A DNA stretch of 64,000 bases, taken from positions 1 through 64,000 of the forward strand of contig CAYLQA010000002.1 of assembly GCA_964385695.1 (NCBI GenBank), written 5' to 3'. The stretch comes from CAYLQA01 sp964385695. Lineage in GTDB: Bacteria; Desulfobacterota; Desulfobulbia; Desulfobulbales; Desulfurivibrionaceae. The position numbers and the translations under genes were made by a program. The notes under the pieces are model-generated. The model saw only the letters and a program-made list of their open reading frames with translations, was not told the origin of the DNA and ran no database searches. Positions 24,496-33,224 of the stretch are shown in pieces. Positions within the stretch are counted from its first letter, which is position 1. Each line of letters opens with the position of its first letter.

Positions 24496-25188
24496 TTATC
24501 CAAATGGTATCTCAAGTTGATCGCGCAGGCTTTTGCCGTTTACATCGATACCTAGGATCGCCTCGAGGATTTTATGTATCTTTTTCATATCTTCAGGAGG
24601 CACCAGAAAGCCTGGAATCTTTTCGTTTACGGCAAGCTGTGCTTTTTCGGATTCAAGCTCCGCCCCTGTCTGATACCTTAACACCTCGAACATATTGCCC
24701 CAATGCCCTCCCATATCCAGGGCTTCAATGATCTGAAAAACTGCCGTGTTAAGAGAGACTATATGTGGCGGTACTTCGGCTGCCCCCGTTGTGCTGCAGT
24801 TGCTCATGGAGATGAAGCTTCGGCACATCATGGGGCGCACGTTATAGATGGCACAGCAATTATCCTCAAGAAACGGGCATGGGGTATAATCCCACTGGTC
24901 TTCGGCTTCCTCGTCAACGTCCTCCTGGGTCATATACATCCTGGCCAAGCTGTTTGTTGTTCTTCCCTTTCCGGTTTTACTTTTTAAAGGCCCTCTACAG
25001 AACTTTTCAGCCAAAACCCTAGCTTTGTCCTCTCGCATTACAAATTCACCCTCAAGGGTGGTTATCGGCACACTCCGGGTACAACAGGTACCGCATCCCT
25101 TTTCACAGGCAAGAGCCAGCCTACCGATCCATTCATCATGGACACGATAGATGCTTGCAAGGGCCAGAAGTTTCTCTTCAAGATTCAT
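24496..25188 (-). CDS. YkgJ-family cysteine-cluster protein (zinc/iron-chelating domain)
   Basis: A cytoplasmic protein of about 230 residues. It has the UPF0153/YkgJ cysteine clusters CEKGCGTCC near the N-terminus and CPFLEDNCCAIYNVRPMMC in the middle. These are thought to bind Fe-S or zinc; no enzymatic function is established. I start at the ATG at 25188 (MNLEEKLL), which follows GGAGAG. The start overlaps the 3' end of the upstream DUF1232 gene by about 11 bp. Confidence 0.85.
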   Translation of the reverse strand: MNLEEKLLALASIYRVHDEWIGRLALACEKGCGTCCTRSVPITTLEGEFVMREDKARVLAEKFCRGPLKSKTGKGRTTNSLARMYMTQEDVDEEAEDQWDYTPCPFLEDNCCAIYNVRPMMCRSFISMSNCSTTGAAEVPPHIVSLNTAVFQIIEALDMGGHWGNMFEVLRYQTGAELESEKAQLAVNEKIPGFLVPPEDMKKIHKILEAILGIDVNGKSLRDQLEIPFG

Positions 25189-25453
25189 CACTCTCTCCAT
25201 ACACTTTGTGATGCACGCTGGCGATAAGTTCTTCAGGGATCAAACGGAGCGCCAGGCCAATGAGCAAGGCACCAATGGTCACATCGTCGACCAGGCCCAA
25301 AAATGGGATAAAATCCGTTATAAAATCAAGGGGATAGACAAGGTACATTAGCCCCAGGCCAAGTAACATTTTAACATAGAGGGGAGTTTGTCGGTGGAGC
25401 AGTAGGTGGGAGTAAAAGCGAAATTTCCTATAGAGGGTTTGCCAGGTATTCAT
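25178..25453 (-). CDS. DUF1232 (YkvA-like) small membrane protein
   Basis: A protein of about 91 residues with the DUF1232 signature YPLDFITDFIPFLGLVDD within two hydrophobic segments. The function of the family is unknown. I start at the ATG at 25453 (MNTWQTLYRK). An upstream in-frame start would run into the AACGCAAGG repeat and adds residues unlike the family. No strong ribosome binding site is visible. It is paired with the YkgJ gene. Confidence 0.82.
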   Translation of the reverse strand: MNTWQTLYRKFRFYSHLLLHRQTPLYVKMLLGLGLMYLVYPLDFITDFIPFLGLVDDVTIGALLIGLALRLIPEELIASVHHKVYGESDES

Positions 25454-25466
25454 TACAAAGAAAATG

Positions 25467-25537
25467 AACGCAAGGGCGCCAGGTCGCAAAAAGTGAATAC
25501 TCTAAAAAGTCTTTGGCTCTCCTTGCGCCTTTGCGTT
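25467..25537. repeat. AACGCAAGG-type inverted repeat
   Basis: The left arm AACGCAAGGGCGCCAGG (25467-25483) and right arm CCTTGCGCCTTTGCGTT (25521-25537) are inverted. It is the second copy of the element at 19406 and sits between the pyrD end and the DUF1232 start. Confidence 0.7.
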
Positions 25538-25557
25538 AATCCCCCTTTTTGAAATTA

Positions 25558-26481
25558 TCAGTTCACCTGCAGTGCCCCGATAATATCCTGGACCTTAGCA
25601 AGCTTATGCTGGGCGAGATACTCCCTGATCCCCTGCACGATTTCTTCCGTGGCCCCGGGATTTGTGAAATTGGCAGTCCCCACCTCAATGGCCGTCGCTC
25701 CAGCCAATAAAAACTCAATGGCATCATCGGCACAAGAAATGCCACCGATACCGATGATCGGAATTTCAACGGCCTGGGCCACCTGCCAAACCATGCGCAG
25801 TGCTACGGGCTTGATCGCTGGGCCGGAAAGGCCGCCAACCACGTTGGCCAATTTAGGCTTACGGCTTTGGATATCAATGGCCATGCCGAGCAGTGTGTTG
25901 ATCAAGGAAACCGCTTGGGCCCCGCCAGACTCAACGGCCTTGGCAATGGCGGTAATATCCGTAACATTTGGTGACAGTTTAACTATTACAGGGAGATCAC
26001 TCTCTGCACAGACCGCCTTGGTGACGTTTTTGGCCATCTCAGGATCAGTACCAAATGCCACCCCACCCTTTTTTACGTTGGGGCAGGAGATGTTGACCTC
26101 TATGGCCGCAATGCCATCAACTCCCTGGAGCTTTGCGGTAAGGTTCTTATAATCATCAAGGCTGTCACCCAAAATGTTGACGATGACCTTGGTGTCAAGC
26201 GCCTGCAAATAGGGCACCTTTTCGCTTATAAACCGCTCTAAGCCAACATTTTCAAGACCGATGGCATTGAGCATGCCGCACGGTGTTTCCACGATACGTG
26301 GCGGCGGGTTTCCTCGCCGCGGCTCAAGAGAAATTCCTTTGACGATCACACCACCCAAGCGGTGCTGATTGACAAACGGCTCAAACTCTTTGCCGTAACC
26401 AAAGGTTCCTGAGGCGGTCATCACAGGGTTTTTAAACTTTACCCCGCCTATTTCCACATGCAGATTCGGCTCTAAAACCAT
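25558..26481 (-). CDS. pyrD: Dihydroorotate dehydrogenase B, catalytic subunit
   Basis: Oxidises dihydroorotate to orotate in pyrimidine synthesis. It is class 1B, which uses NAD through the PyrK subunit. The FMN barrel shows TASGTFGYGKEF, the active-site cysteine loop VNISCPNVKKGG, and the C-terminal IGIGGISCADDAIEFLLAGA phosphate loop. The length is 307 residues. Its start overlaps pyrK by 10 bp, as expected for the two subunits of one complex. Confidence 0.97.
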   Translation of the reverse strand: MVLEPNLHVEIGGVKFKNPVMTASGTFGYGKEFEPFVNQHRLGGVIVKGISLEPRRGNPPPRIVETPCGMLNAIGLENVGLERFISEKVPYLQALDTKVIVNILGDSLDDYKNLTAKLQGVDGIAAIEVNISCPNVKKGGVAFGTDPEMAKNVTKAVCAESDLPVIVKLSPNVTDITAIAKAVESGGAQAVSLINTLLGMAIDIQSRKPKLANVVGGLSGPAIKPVALRMVWQVAQAVEIPIIGIGGISCADDAIEFLLAGATAIEVGTANFTNPGATEEIVQGIREYLAQHKLAKVQDIIGALQVN

Positions 26482-27266
26482 GCTACCTCCTCTGCCGCAA
26501 AGACCGGCCCGTCCTTACAGACATGCAGATAGTCGCCGGTCAAATCAGCAGCTGGAATAGCACAACCAAGGCAGGCCCCTATACCGCATGCCATCATGGT
26601 TTCAAGCGACACCTGGCATTTCCAATTGTTGACCTTGCAAAGTTTGACAACGGCCTGCATCATAGGGTGCGGCCCGCAGGTGCAGACCTGCCAGTCCGGA
26701 TCGCCAAGCATATGCTCAATCATGAGCTCATGGACAAAGCCATGGTGCCCCATGCTGCCGTCATCGGTGGCTACCCGCAGATTAACACCCAACCCATTAA
26801 AATCATTGAGAAGTTGCTTTAATTCATCCGCCGTGCGAGAGCCAAGAAGCACCAAAATCTGCTCGGGTTCAGCCTTATGGAGCAGATCCTTGGCAAGATA
26901 GTACATGGGGGCTATGCCCATGCCCCCGCCGACAAGGCAAAATTTTTCTTTGCCCTCCAAGTTAAAGCCATGGCCCAAGGGGCCGACCAAATCAAGGACA
27001 CCGTCTTCCTCAATTGAGGCAAGTTGGTGAGTGCCTTTACCCAGGACTTTGAAAAGTATCTGCAGCCAACCACTGCTCGTAACCTGGTGCAGGGAAAAAG
27101 GCCGCCGTAAGAGTGGATCCATTCCTTCGGCAGCACGTACCATGACAAACTGCCCAGGCAATGCGGCAGCAACTATCTGTGGAGCCTGGAGGGTGAGCCG
27201 TACGATATCGTGGGTTAAATGCTCGGCCTTTATTACCTTGGCCTGCTCTTGAAACTGCATGGTCAT
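26472..27266 (-). CDS. pyrK: Dihydroorotate dehydrogenase B, electron transfer subunit
   Basis: FAD and [2Fe-2S] subunit that passes electrons from PyrD to NAD. The FAD-binding part includes LLRRPFSLHQV, and an NAD-binding motif GGGMGIAPMYYL follows. The C-terminal cluster-binding cysteines lie in MACGIGACLGCAI and HVCKDGPVF. The true start is probably the ATG at 27266 or the one at 27260 (MQFQEQAKVI). A longer frame beginning at 27365 would overlap parB by 77 bp and adds non-family sequence. The length is about 264 residues. Confidence 0.95.
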   Translation of the reverse strand: MTMQFQEQAKVIKAEHLTHDIVRLTLQAPQIVAAALPGQFVMVRAAEGMDPLLRRPFSLHQVTSSGWLQILFKVLGKGTHQLASIEEDGVLDLVGPLGHGFNLEGKEKFCLVGGGMGIAPMYYLAKDLLHKAEPEQILVLLGSRTADELKQLLNDFNGLGVNLRVATDDGSMGHHGFVHELMIEHMLGDPDWQVCTCGPHPMMQAVVKLCKVNNWKCQVSLETMMACGIGACLGCAIPAADLTGDYLHVCKDGPVFAAEEVAWF

Positions 27267-27288
27267 ATAAGTTAAATATTTGAAATAA

Positions 27289-28167
27289 TTAAGTATCTTG
27301 GACAATGAGCGACAAAACGCGCTCAAGATCATCCACGGAATAATACTCGATTTCCAGCTTGCCACGGGAACCGTTCTGGATGATCTTGGCCTTGGTGCCG
27401 AGAAAGTTCACCAAATCATTGGTCAATGCCCGACAATATGAGTCAGGTAGCTCGTTGACTTCTTTTTTGGGTTTGCGAGGGGTAGCACCACCACGCCCCC
27501 TCGAACCTTTTAATTTTTTGACCAAGGATTCGGTTTGACGGACGGTAAGGCCTTGCTTTACTACTGCGTCACGAACTTCCTTCATTTGCTCGATATCATC
27601 CAGGGAGAGTAAGACCCGGGAGTGGCCCATGGACAGCCTGCCATTGACCAGATCTTCTTTTGCGAAATCAGGCAATTGATTGATACGCAGAATATTGGCC
27701 ACGGTGGAGCGTTCCTTCCCAACCCGCTTGGCCACCTCCTCCTGGGTCAATTCAAATTCTTGCACAAGGCGGAGATAGGCTTCAGCCTCCTCCAGAGGGT
27801 TCAGATCCTGGCGCTGGATATTTTCAATGAGGGCAAGCTCAAACTGGTCCAGGGGAGAGACATCCTTGACCAGGACCGGCACCTCCTCCAACCCTGCCAT
27901 TTGAGCGGCGCGCCAGCGTCGTTCTCCGGCGATAATCTCAAAACCGCCGTTATTGTTTTCGCGAACTACCAGGGGTAACAGTACCCCCTTTTCTTTTATT
28001 GAAGCGGCCAGTTCATGCAGGGCCGTATCACCGATATCTTTTCTCGGCTGATCAGGGTTTGGTTCGATGGTGGCCAGGGAACACACAAAGTACTCCCCTT
28101 CTCCAGCGCTACCGCTTGTCGGCAACAGCGCATCAAGCCCTTTCCCTAAGGCGCTTCGCTTATTCAT
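27289..28167 (-). CDS. parB: Chromosome partitioning protein ParB
   Basis: A CTP-dependent clamp that loads at parS and spreads to organise the origin region. The N-terminal CTPase/ParB domain contains the GERRWRA box (ERRWRAAQMAGLEEVPV). The helix-turn-helix follows (TQEEVAKRVGKERSTVANIL), and the C-terminal dimerisation domain ends the protein. The start overlaps the parA stop by 4 bp. The length is 292 residues. Its target site parS lies at 29154. Confidence 0.97.
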   Translation of the reverse strand: MNKRSALGKGLDALLPTSGSAGEGEYFVCSLATIEPNPDQPRKDIGDTALHELAASIKEKGVLLPLVVRENNNGGFEIIAGERRWRAAQMAGLEEVPVLVKDVSPLDQFELALIENIQRQDLNPLEEAEAYLRLVQEFELTQEEVAKRVGKERSTVANILRINQLPDFAKEDLVNGRLSMGHSRVLLSLDDIEQMKEVRDAVVKQGLTVRQTESLVKKLKGSRGRGGATPRKPKKEVNELPDSYCRALTNDLVNFLGTKAKIIQNGSRGKLEIEYYSVDDLERVLSLIVQDT

Positions 28168-28982
28168 TTTTTGCCTCCCGCCTTCACTTTTGCAGTCCCC
28201 TTCTTCTGTTTCCGTAAAAACTCTCGTCCCAGTTTCAGATAACTCTGCGCTCCCTTGGATCGTTTATCATACAGGAGGGTTGGCTTACCATGGCTCGGGG
28301 CCTCACTTAAACGGACGTTCCTGGGAATGACAACATTATATACCTGGTCCTTGAAGTGGCTTTTGACCTCCTGGGCGACCTGGTGCGTCAGCCTGTTTCT
28401 GCCGTCATACATGGTAAGCAAGAGGCCTTCTATGGTCAGATTCCGGTTGTATGAGTTTTTCACCAGACGAATGGTGCGGACCAACTGGCTCAAGCCTTCC
28501 AGAGCAAAATACTCGCATTGCAAGGGAATCATTACAGAATCCGAGGCGGTAAGGGCATTTATTGTCAACAATCCGAGAGAAGGGGGACAATCGATGAAGA
28601 TATAATCAAATTCCTGTCGTATAGGGTCGAGGATATTTGAGAGAAATTTCTCACGCTTCACAGCTCCCATGAGCTCGACCTCAACGCCAATCAGATCGAT
28701 ATGGGTGGGCAAGACAAAGAGCTTTTTCTTCAGGCCCTCCACCGGATGAATCGCCTCGCCGGAACCGAGCTCGCCCATGTAGCAGTGATAGAGATGTGCC
28801 TCGCGCGACTCCCCATTTACCCCAAGGCCACTGGACGTGTTCCCCTGTGGATCGGAATCCACAACCAGAACTTTTTTACCCTGAGCAGCTATGGACGCCG
28901 CGAGATTGATGGTGGTGGTAGTCTTGCCGACCCCACCCTTTTGGTTCGCAAGAGCGACAACCTTTGCATGTTTTGTTGCCAT
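28164..28982 (-). CDS. parA: Chromosome partitioning ATPase ParA (Soj)
   Basis: A Walker-type ATPase that binds the nucleoid and moves ParB-parS complexes. The deviant Walker A is KGGVGKTTTTINLA, and the Walker B region is YIFIDCPPSLGLLT. The length of 272 residues, without an N-terminal helix-turn-helix, fits chromosomal ParA rather than plasmid type Ia. A parS site lies about 170 bp upstream. Confidence 0.97.
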   Translation of the reverse strand: MATKHAKVVALANQKGGVGKTTTTINLAASIAAQGKKVLVVDSDPQGNTSSGLGVNGESREAHLYHCYMGELGSGEAIHPVEGLKKKLFVLPTHIDLIGVEVELMGAVKREKFLSNILDPIRQEFDYIFIDCPPSLGLLTINALTASDSVMIPLQCEYFALEGLSQLVRTIRLVKNSYNRNLTIEGLLLTMYDGRNRLTHQVAQEVKSHFKDQVYNVVIPRNVRLSEAPSHGKPTLLYDKRSKGAQSYLKLGREFLRKQKKGTAKVKAGGKK

Positions 28983-29153
28983 AGAGATCCTAGCCTCCTC
29001 TCATGTTTCAACGATCTATACAAAAGACCACCCCTCGGTGATCGTTGCCTCTCGAGCAAAATTTTGACCATACTACCACATGGTGTTTTTACCGTCCTCA
29101 CTCTTTTTTGTTTTCGCTGCTGTTTTTACCTGTTTTTCATCTCGAAACAGAGT

Positions 29154-29169
29154 TGTTTCACGTGAAACA
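29154..29169. promoter_or_regulatory. parS centromere site
   Basis: TGTTTCACGTGAAACA at 29154-29169 is a perfect 16-bp palindrome and equals the canonical bacterial parS consensus. It lies in the 208-bp spacer upstream of parA. A degenerate half-like sequence (TTTTCATCTCGAAACA) is about 20 bp away. In most bacteria parS sites cluster near oriC, so the window is probably origin-proximal. Confidence 0.93.
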
Positions 29170-29190
29170 TTTTCCACTTTAGGCCAAACT

Positions 29191-30339
29191 TCAGGACGTT
29201 ACGATGGACAACACCAACTCGGCCGTGCGAACCATGTCGGTCAAATAAATTTTTTCATCGGTGCTGTGGACGTGATCCATGCCTATGCCAATTATTGCCG
29301 TTTCCAATTCCATCCCGTTAAACACGTTGGCATCACTCCCACCTCCAGCAACAATAAATTGCACCTCTCTTTTGAGAGCGGCGGCGGCTTTCTCAACACG
29401 TTGCAGAACAGTATCGCTTTTGTCCAGGCTCATGATCGGATATTCATCGTTGATCTTTATTTCAACACTCGGGCCATGTTCGTTGCCAAGCTCAGACCAT
29501 TTATTCGGAGTCCAACTCCCCGCCGCCGTTTCAAATGATTTACAGATGGTTGAAAGGTATGCATCCAGTTTTGTCTGGGAATGGCTCCGAACCTCTCCCT
29601 CTATCTTCACGGCCTCAGGAATAATATTGGTAGCACCACCACCTGTGATGATACCGACATTAGCGGTGCTCTCTTCATCGAGCCGCCCAAGATCAAGATC
29701 AGCAATGGCGCTTGCGGCTATTTGAATTGCATTGATTCCTCGTTCCGGGTGCAGCCCGGCATGGGCTGCTGCCCCTGTTACCTGCACAACGAAACGCTTG
29801 GCGGCAGGTGCACCAGTAATCACCACATCGACACCGGTGCTGTCCAGTGCATAACCATGTTTTGCGCGGATTAAAGAGGTATCAAGATTCTTCGCTCCGA
29901 GTAAACCAACCTCCTCGCAGGTGGTAAAAATCAAATCAACAGGGGGAGTGGCAATATCCTTCTCATTGCAGCAGCGAAACACCTCCAGCAAGATGGCTAT
30001 GCCAGCCTTATCATCACCACCGAGGACCGTATCTCCGGCACTGAAAAATAAATCTCCCTCACGGCAGACCTTTATTCCTTTTGCAGGTTCCACCGTATCC
30101 ATATGGCAGTTAAAAAAGATCGGTTCAAGTTCTGGATCGCCGGGAAGTTGGACGATAATATTTCCGGTGTTGGATCGTGTCGAGGATGCTGAACCATCTT
30201 CAATGATTTTTGCCGCAGGAAACTCCATGGCAAAAATCTTTTTTAAAAATGAGGCAACATCCTTTTCAAACCACGAGGGGCTGTCAATCTCGCACAGGGT
30301 GGTAAAGACCTGGGCCATGCGTTCGGAATCGAGTTTCAT
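29191..30339 (-). CDS. M20-family peptidase (PepT-like)
   Basis: A 382-residue zinc aminopeptidase of the M20 family, close to tripeptidase-like PepT2 proteins. Metal ligands are H79 in CHMDTV with D81 beside it, D110 in LGGDDKAG, the glutamate pair in TTCEEVGLLG, and a later histidine in GMDHVHSTDEKIY. The lid/dimerisation domain lies between. It is monocistronic and divergent from the cupin gene. The exact peptide specificity cannot be given. Confidence 0.9.
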   Translation of the reverse strand: MKLDSERMAQVFTTLCEIDSPSWFEKDVASFLKKIFAMEFPAAKIIEDGSASSTRSNTGNIIVQLPGDPELEPIFFNCHMDTVEPAKGIKVCREGDLFFSAGDTVLGGDDKAGIAILLEVFRCCNEKDIATPPVDLIFTTCEEVGLLGAKNLDTSLIRAKHGYALDSTGVDVVITGAPAAKRFVVQVTGAAAHAGLHPERGINAIQIAASAIADLDLGRLDEESTANVGIITGGGATNIIPEAVKIEGEVRSHSQTKLDAYLSTICKSFETAAGSWTPNKWSELGNEHGPSVEIKINDEYPIMSLDKSDTVLQRVEKAAAALKREVQFIVAGGGSDANVFNGMELETAIIGIGMDHVHSTDEKIYLTDMVRTAELVLSIVTS

Positions 30340-30401
30340 TATTTTCTCCAGAAAAGAAAAAATGGTTGAACAAAAAAGAATAAACGATAATGATTATCAA
30401 T

Positions 30402-30779
30402 ATGTCAAATTTTGCCGACAAAATCTACCCCTACAATGGGAGCACTGCCTATACAACAAAGGACGGCTCCATCATACGCGAGCTCGTCCATCCGCTTAAA
30501 AACAACGGCATTGGGGCACAAAGCCTGGCGGAGGCCACGGTGAATCCCCATGAAGAGACAGCGCTTCATACCCACGCTTTGAGCGAGGAAATATACCACA
30601 TTACTTGCGGAAGCGGTGAGATTACCATGGGCGAGCAACGCCATGGGGTCACGGAGGGAGATTCAATTCTGATCCCGCCGGGTATGGCCCATAAGATAAG
30701 AAACACAGGCAGCGGACAGCTCATCTTTTTATGTTGCTGTACCCCAGCCTACAGTCATGAAGACACCGAACTTTTATAA
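30402..30779 (+). CDS. Single-domain cupin protein
   Basis: A cupin of about 125 residues. The metal-binding motif 1 is HTHALSEEIYHITCGSGE, and motif 2 is PPGMAHKIRNTG. Such small cupins bind metal or sugar phosphates; the substrate is unknown. I start at the ATG at 30402 (MSNFADKIYP), four codons inside the longest frame. A rubredoxin-like gene follows after about 36 bp. Confidence 0.85.
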   Translation: MSNFADKIYPYNGSTAYTTKDGSIIRELVHPLKNNGIGAQSLAEATVNPHEETALHTHALSEEIYHITCGSGEITMGEQRHGVTEGDSILIPPGMAHKIRNTGSGQLIFLCCCTPAYSHEDTELL

Positions 30780-30815
30780 ACCTTTTTAATTTTCAACCCT
30801 ACAAGGAGAACCATC

Positions 30816-30968
30816 ATGGCAGTATTCAAATGTGAAAAATGCGGAGCAACCAAAGAAGGCCGTTGTAAACCTAAAAAATGCCCTTCCTGCAGCGAAACCG
30901 GCTGTATGACCAAAGAAGAAGGCGCAAAATCATCCGGCTGCGGTTGCGCTTGCAAATCCAAGAAGTAG
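30816..30968 (+). CDS. Small RCKP-type rubredoxin-like zinc/iron protein
   Basis: A 50-residue protein beginning MAVFKCEKCGATKEGRCKPK. Cysteines come in pairs (CEKCG, then KCPSCSE), as in rubredoxin or zinc-ribbon knuckles, and the C-terminus adds SSGCGCACKSKK. An excellent ribosome binding site (AAGGAG) lies seven bases before the ATG, and a terminator follows the stop. Similar small RCKP rubredoxin-like proteins are common in anaerobes; their role is not known. Confidence 0.85.
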   Translation: MAVFKCEKCGATKEGRCKPKKCPSCSETGCMTKEEGAKSSGCGCACKSKK

Positions 30969-30976
30969 CAGCACAG

Positions 30977-31010
30977 AGGGCGGCTTGATCTCGCAGGCCG
31001 CCCTTCTCTC
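30977..31010 (+). terminator. Terminator after the rubredoxin-like gene
   Basis: Arms AGGGCGGC (30977-30984) and GCCGCCCT (30997-31004) form an 8-bp stem with a 12-nt loop, followed by the pyrimidine tract TCTCTCTTCCC. The T run is weak. Confidence 0.55.
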
Positions 31011-31092
31011 TTCCCTTCCCCACTTTCCCATTGCAAAAACAGCACTTCTCTCAATAGGATAGAGAAATCACATTATCCTTGAGGACCTGCGC

Positions 31093-33081
31093 ATGAGTAC
31101 ACCCGAATACCGTATAACTTTTTTGCCCAGCAACAGAAGCGTCGTAGCCGAGCCGGGTGAAAGCCTGATCAAAGTCGCTCGAAATGCAGGAATACACATC
31201 AACGCGTCGTGCGGCGGCAGTGGTGTGTGCGGCAAATGCAGGGTGCAGTTGGAAGAAGGCACCGTGCATGGTGGAATCAGTGAAAAACTCAGTACAGAGG
31301 AACAAAACCAAGGCTACAGACAGGCCTGTACCGCCACGGTAAAGGGCGATGCAACTATTCGTGTACCGGAAGAATCAGGACTGCGCATGGGTGGCTTATC
31401 GACCGCGGTACCGGTTCGCAACCGCGCCCGCATGCATATCTACGATGTGCAGAATCTGCGCGAAGAAGGGATCTTTATTCCACCCGTGGAAAAGCTGTTT
31501 CTCGATGTGCCGGAGCCAACAACAAAAGATAATATGGCGGATGCCGGCCGTGTGCTCCAGGGCATTGAGGAGAAATACAATGAACGGCACATGACCATCA
31601 GTCTCAACGTCTTAAAGAAAATGCGCAGCGTACTCCGGGAAGATGATTTTAGGGTGACGACAACCATTGTCCGCCCAGTTACCGTGCAGGGGAAATCCTA
31701 TGTCCTGAACATCCAACCAGGGGACTGGAGGCATCGCAGCTATGGCCTGGCCTTTGACATAGGCACCACCACGATTTACGGGCTGCTCGTCGACCTAAGC
31801 AGCGGCGAAGTCCTGGCCCGAGCAGGAGAGTATAACAGCCAGCTCAGCTATGGCGAGGATGTGATTACGCGCATTATCCATGCGGAAAAACCTCGCGGGC
31901 TGGACCTGATGCATGAGTTGGTCACCTCAACCATCAACTCACTAATCGACAAGCTGCTGAAGATGGCTAAACCCACCGAGGCGGAGACCAAAGGCGGGAT
32001 TGATCGTGATGAAATCTGCTCGGTAACCTTGGCGGGCAACACGACCATGACCCATCTTTTACTTCATCTTGAGCCGGATAATATCCGCCGCTCGCCGTAC
32101 GTGCCGGTCACAACCTTTTTACCGCCATTGCGGGCAACGGACATCAACCTGGACCTGCCCCGACAGACGGTGGCCCTGGTGTACCCGTGCATCTCAAGCT
32201 ATGTCGGCGGAGACATCGTGGCAGGGGTCATGGGCTCGGGCATGTACCGCACGGAGATGGTTACCCTGTATGTGGATATTGGAACCAATGCCGAGATTGT
32301 CATCGGCAACAAAGACTGGCTGGCCTGCGCAGCCTGTTCAGCCGGGCCGGCCTTTGAGGGCGGCGGAATCACCCATGGCATGCGGGCGGCAAACGGGGCA
32401 ATCAGCGATTTCAGCATCAATCCCCTTACCCTGGAGCCCATGAACATCACCATCGGTAACAAGCCGCCCATGGGCATATGCGGCTCGGGACTCCTGGTCA
32501 TCATCGCTACACTGTTTGAGCAAAAGGTGATAGACCGCAGCGGCAAATTCAACCGTAAACTCGATACCCCGAGGATCAGGGAAGGAAGAAGCGGATACGA
32601 GTATGTGCTGACATGGGCTGACGAGGGCGGCACAGACCACGATATCGTAATCAACGAGGTGGATATAGAAAACTTCACCAGGGCCAAGGCAGCTATCTAT
32701 GCCGGGGTAAAAACACTGGTTGAGGAGGTCGGGCTGGCCATTACAGATCTTGAGCAGATCATCCTGGCCGGAACATTCGGCAGTTACATCGACATCGATT
32801 CAGCCATGACGGTCGGCCTCCTGCCCGAGGTGGACCCAAATCGCATCCTGTACGTGGGCAACGGCTCACTCATGGGAGCCTGGATGAGTGAAATGAGTAA
32901 CCACATCCGCAAAAACGTAGTAGACGTGGTGCGCAAGATGACCAGCTTCGAACTGAGCGAGGTCACGGAATTTCAAAACCAGTACATCGCCTCACATTTC
33001 CTGCCCCATACGGACATAGGACTTTTCCCGAAAGTGGCTAAAAGGCTCGAAGAAATCCAGCAGGAAAAAGAGGAAGAGTAA
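31093..33081 (+). CDS. RACo-like reductive activator of corrinoid proteins ([2Fe-2S] + ASKHA/DUF4445)
   Basis: A 662-residue protein. An N-terminal plant-type [2Fe-2S] ferredoxin domain has ligands C40, C46, C49 (SCGGSGVCGKC) and C79. A linker precedes a C-terminal ASKHA ATPase domain with FDIGTTTIYGLLVDLSSG, DIGTNAEIVIG and GTFGSYIDID motifs. RACo proteins use ATP to reduce inactive Co(II) corrinoid proteins to Co(I). No corrinoid protein or methyltransferase lies in the window, so the partner is unknown. The NIL-ferredoxin gene faces it and may be related through methionine metabolism. Confidence 0.9.
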   Translation: MSTPEYRITFLPSNRSVVAEPGESLIKVARNAGIHINASCGGSGVCGKCRVQLEEGTVHGGISEKLSTEEQNQGYRQACTATVKGDATIRVPEESGLRMGGLSTAVPVRNRARMHIYDVQNLREEGIFIPPVEKLFLDVPEPTTKDNMADAGRVLQGIEEKYNERHMTISLNVLKKMRSVLREDDFRVTTTIVRPVTVQGKSYVLNIQPGDWRHRSYGLAFDIGTTTIYGLLVDLSSGEVLARAGEYNSQLSYGEDVITRIIHAEKPRGLDLMHELVTSTINSLIDKLLKMAKPTEAETKGGIDRDEICSVTLAGNTTMTHLLLHLEPDNIRRSPYVPVTTFLPPLRATDINLDLPRQTVALVYPCISSYVGGDIVAGVMGSGMYRTEMVTLYVDIGTNAEIVIGNKDWLACAACSAGPAFEGGGITHGMRAANGAISDFSINPLTLEPMNITIGNKPPMGICGSGLLVIIATLFEQKVIDRSGKFNRKLDTPRIREGRSGYEYVLTWADEGGTDHDIVINEVDIENFTRAKAAIYAGVKTLVEEVGLAITDLEQIILAGTFGSYIDIDSAMTVGLLPEVDPNRILYVGNGSLMGAWMSEMSNHIRKNVVDVVRKMTSFELSEVTEFQNQYIASHFLPHTDIGLFPKVAKRLEEIQQEKEEE

Positions 33082-33116
33082 TTTTTTAAGGGAATTGCGA
33101 AAAGGGACGGGGAAAG

Positions 33117-33224
33117 AAAAAAGCGGCTGAAAAGGTGTAGATGCAAGGCAGAGGCGGGTTCGCTATACTTTTGTATGCGAACCCACCGATAACGCAGCAG
33201 ATGCATCTTTACAGCCGCTTTTTT
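33117..33224. repeat. Palindromic intergenic element between RACo and NIL-ferredoxin genes
   Basis: Outer arms AAAAAAGCGGCTG (33117-33129) and CAGCCGCTTTTTT (33212-33224) are perfect. The inner arms are GGGTTCGCTATAC (33156-33168) and GTATGCGAACCC (33173-33184). Conserved blocks are GATGCAAGGC on the left and GATAACGCAGCAGATG on the right. With T tails on both strands it could end both converging transcripts. It covers the stop of the NIL-ferredoxin gene. Confidence 0.8.

Noticed and set aside
29135..29150. A second parS (TTTTCATCTCGAAACA) next to the perfect one.
   Set aside because: Too many mismatches to the palindromic consensus to call as a functional site.
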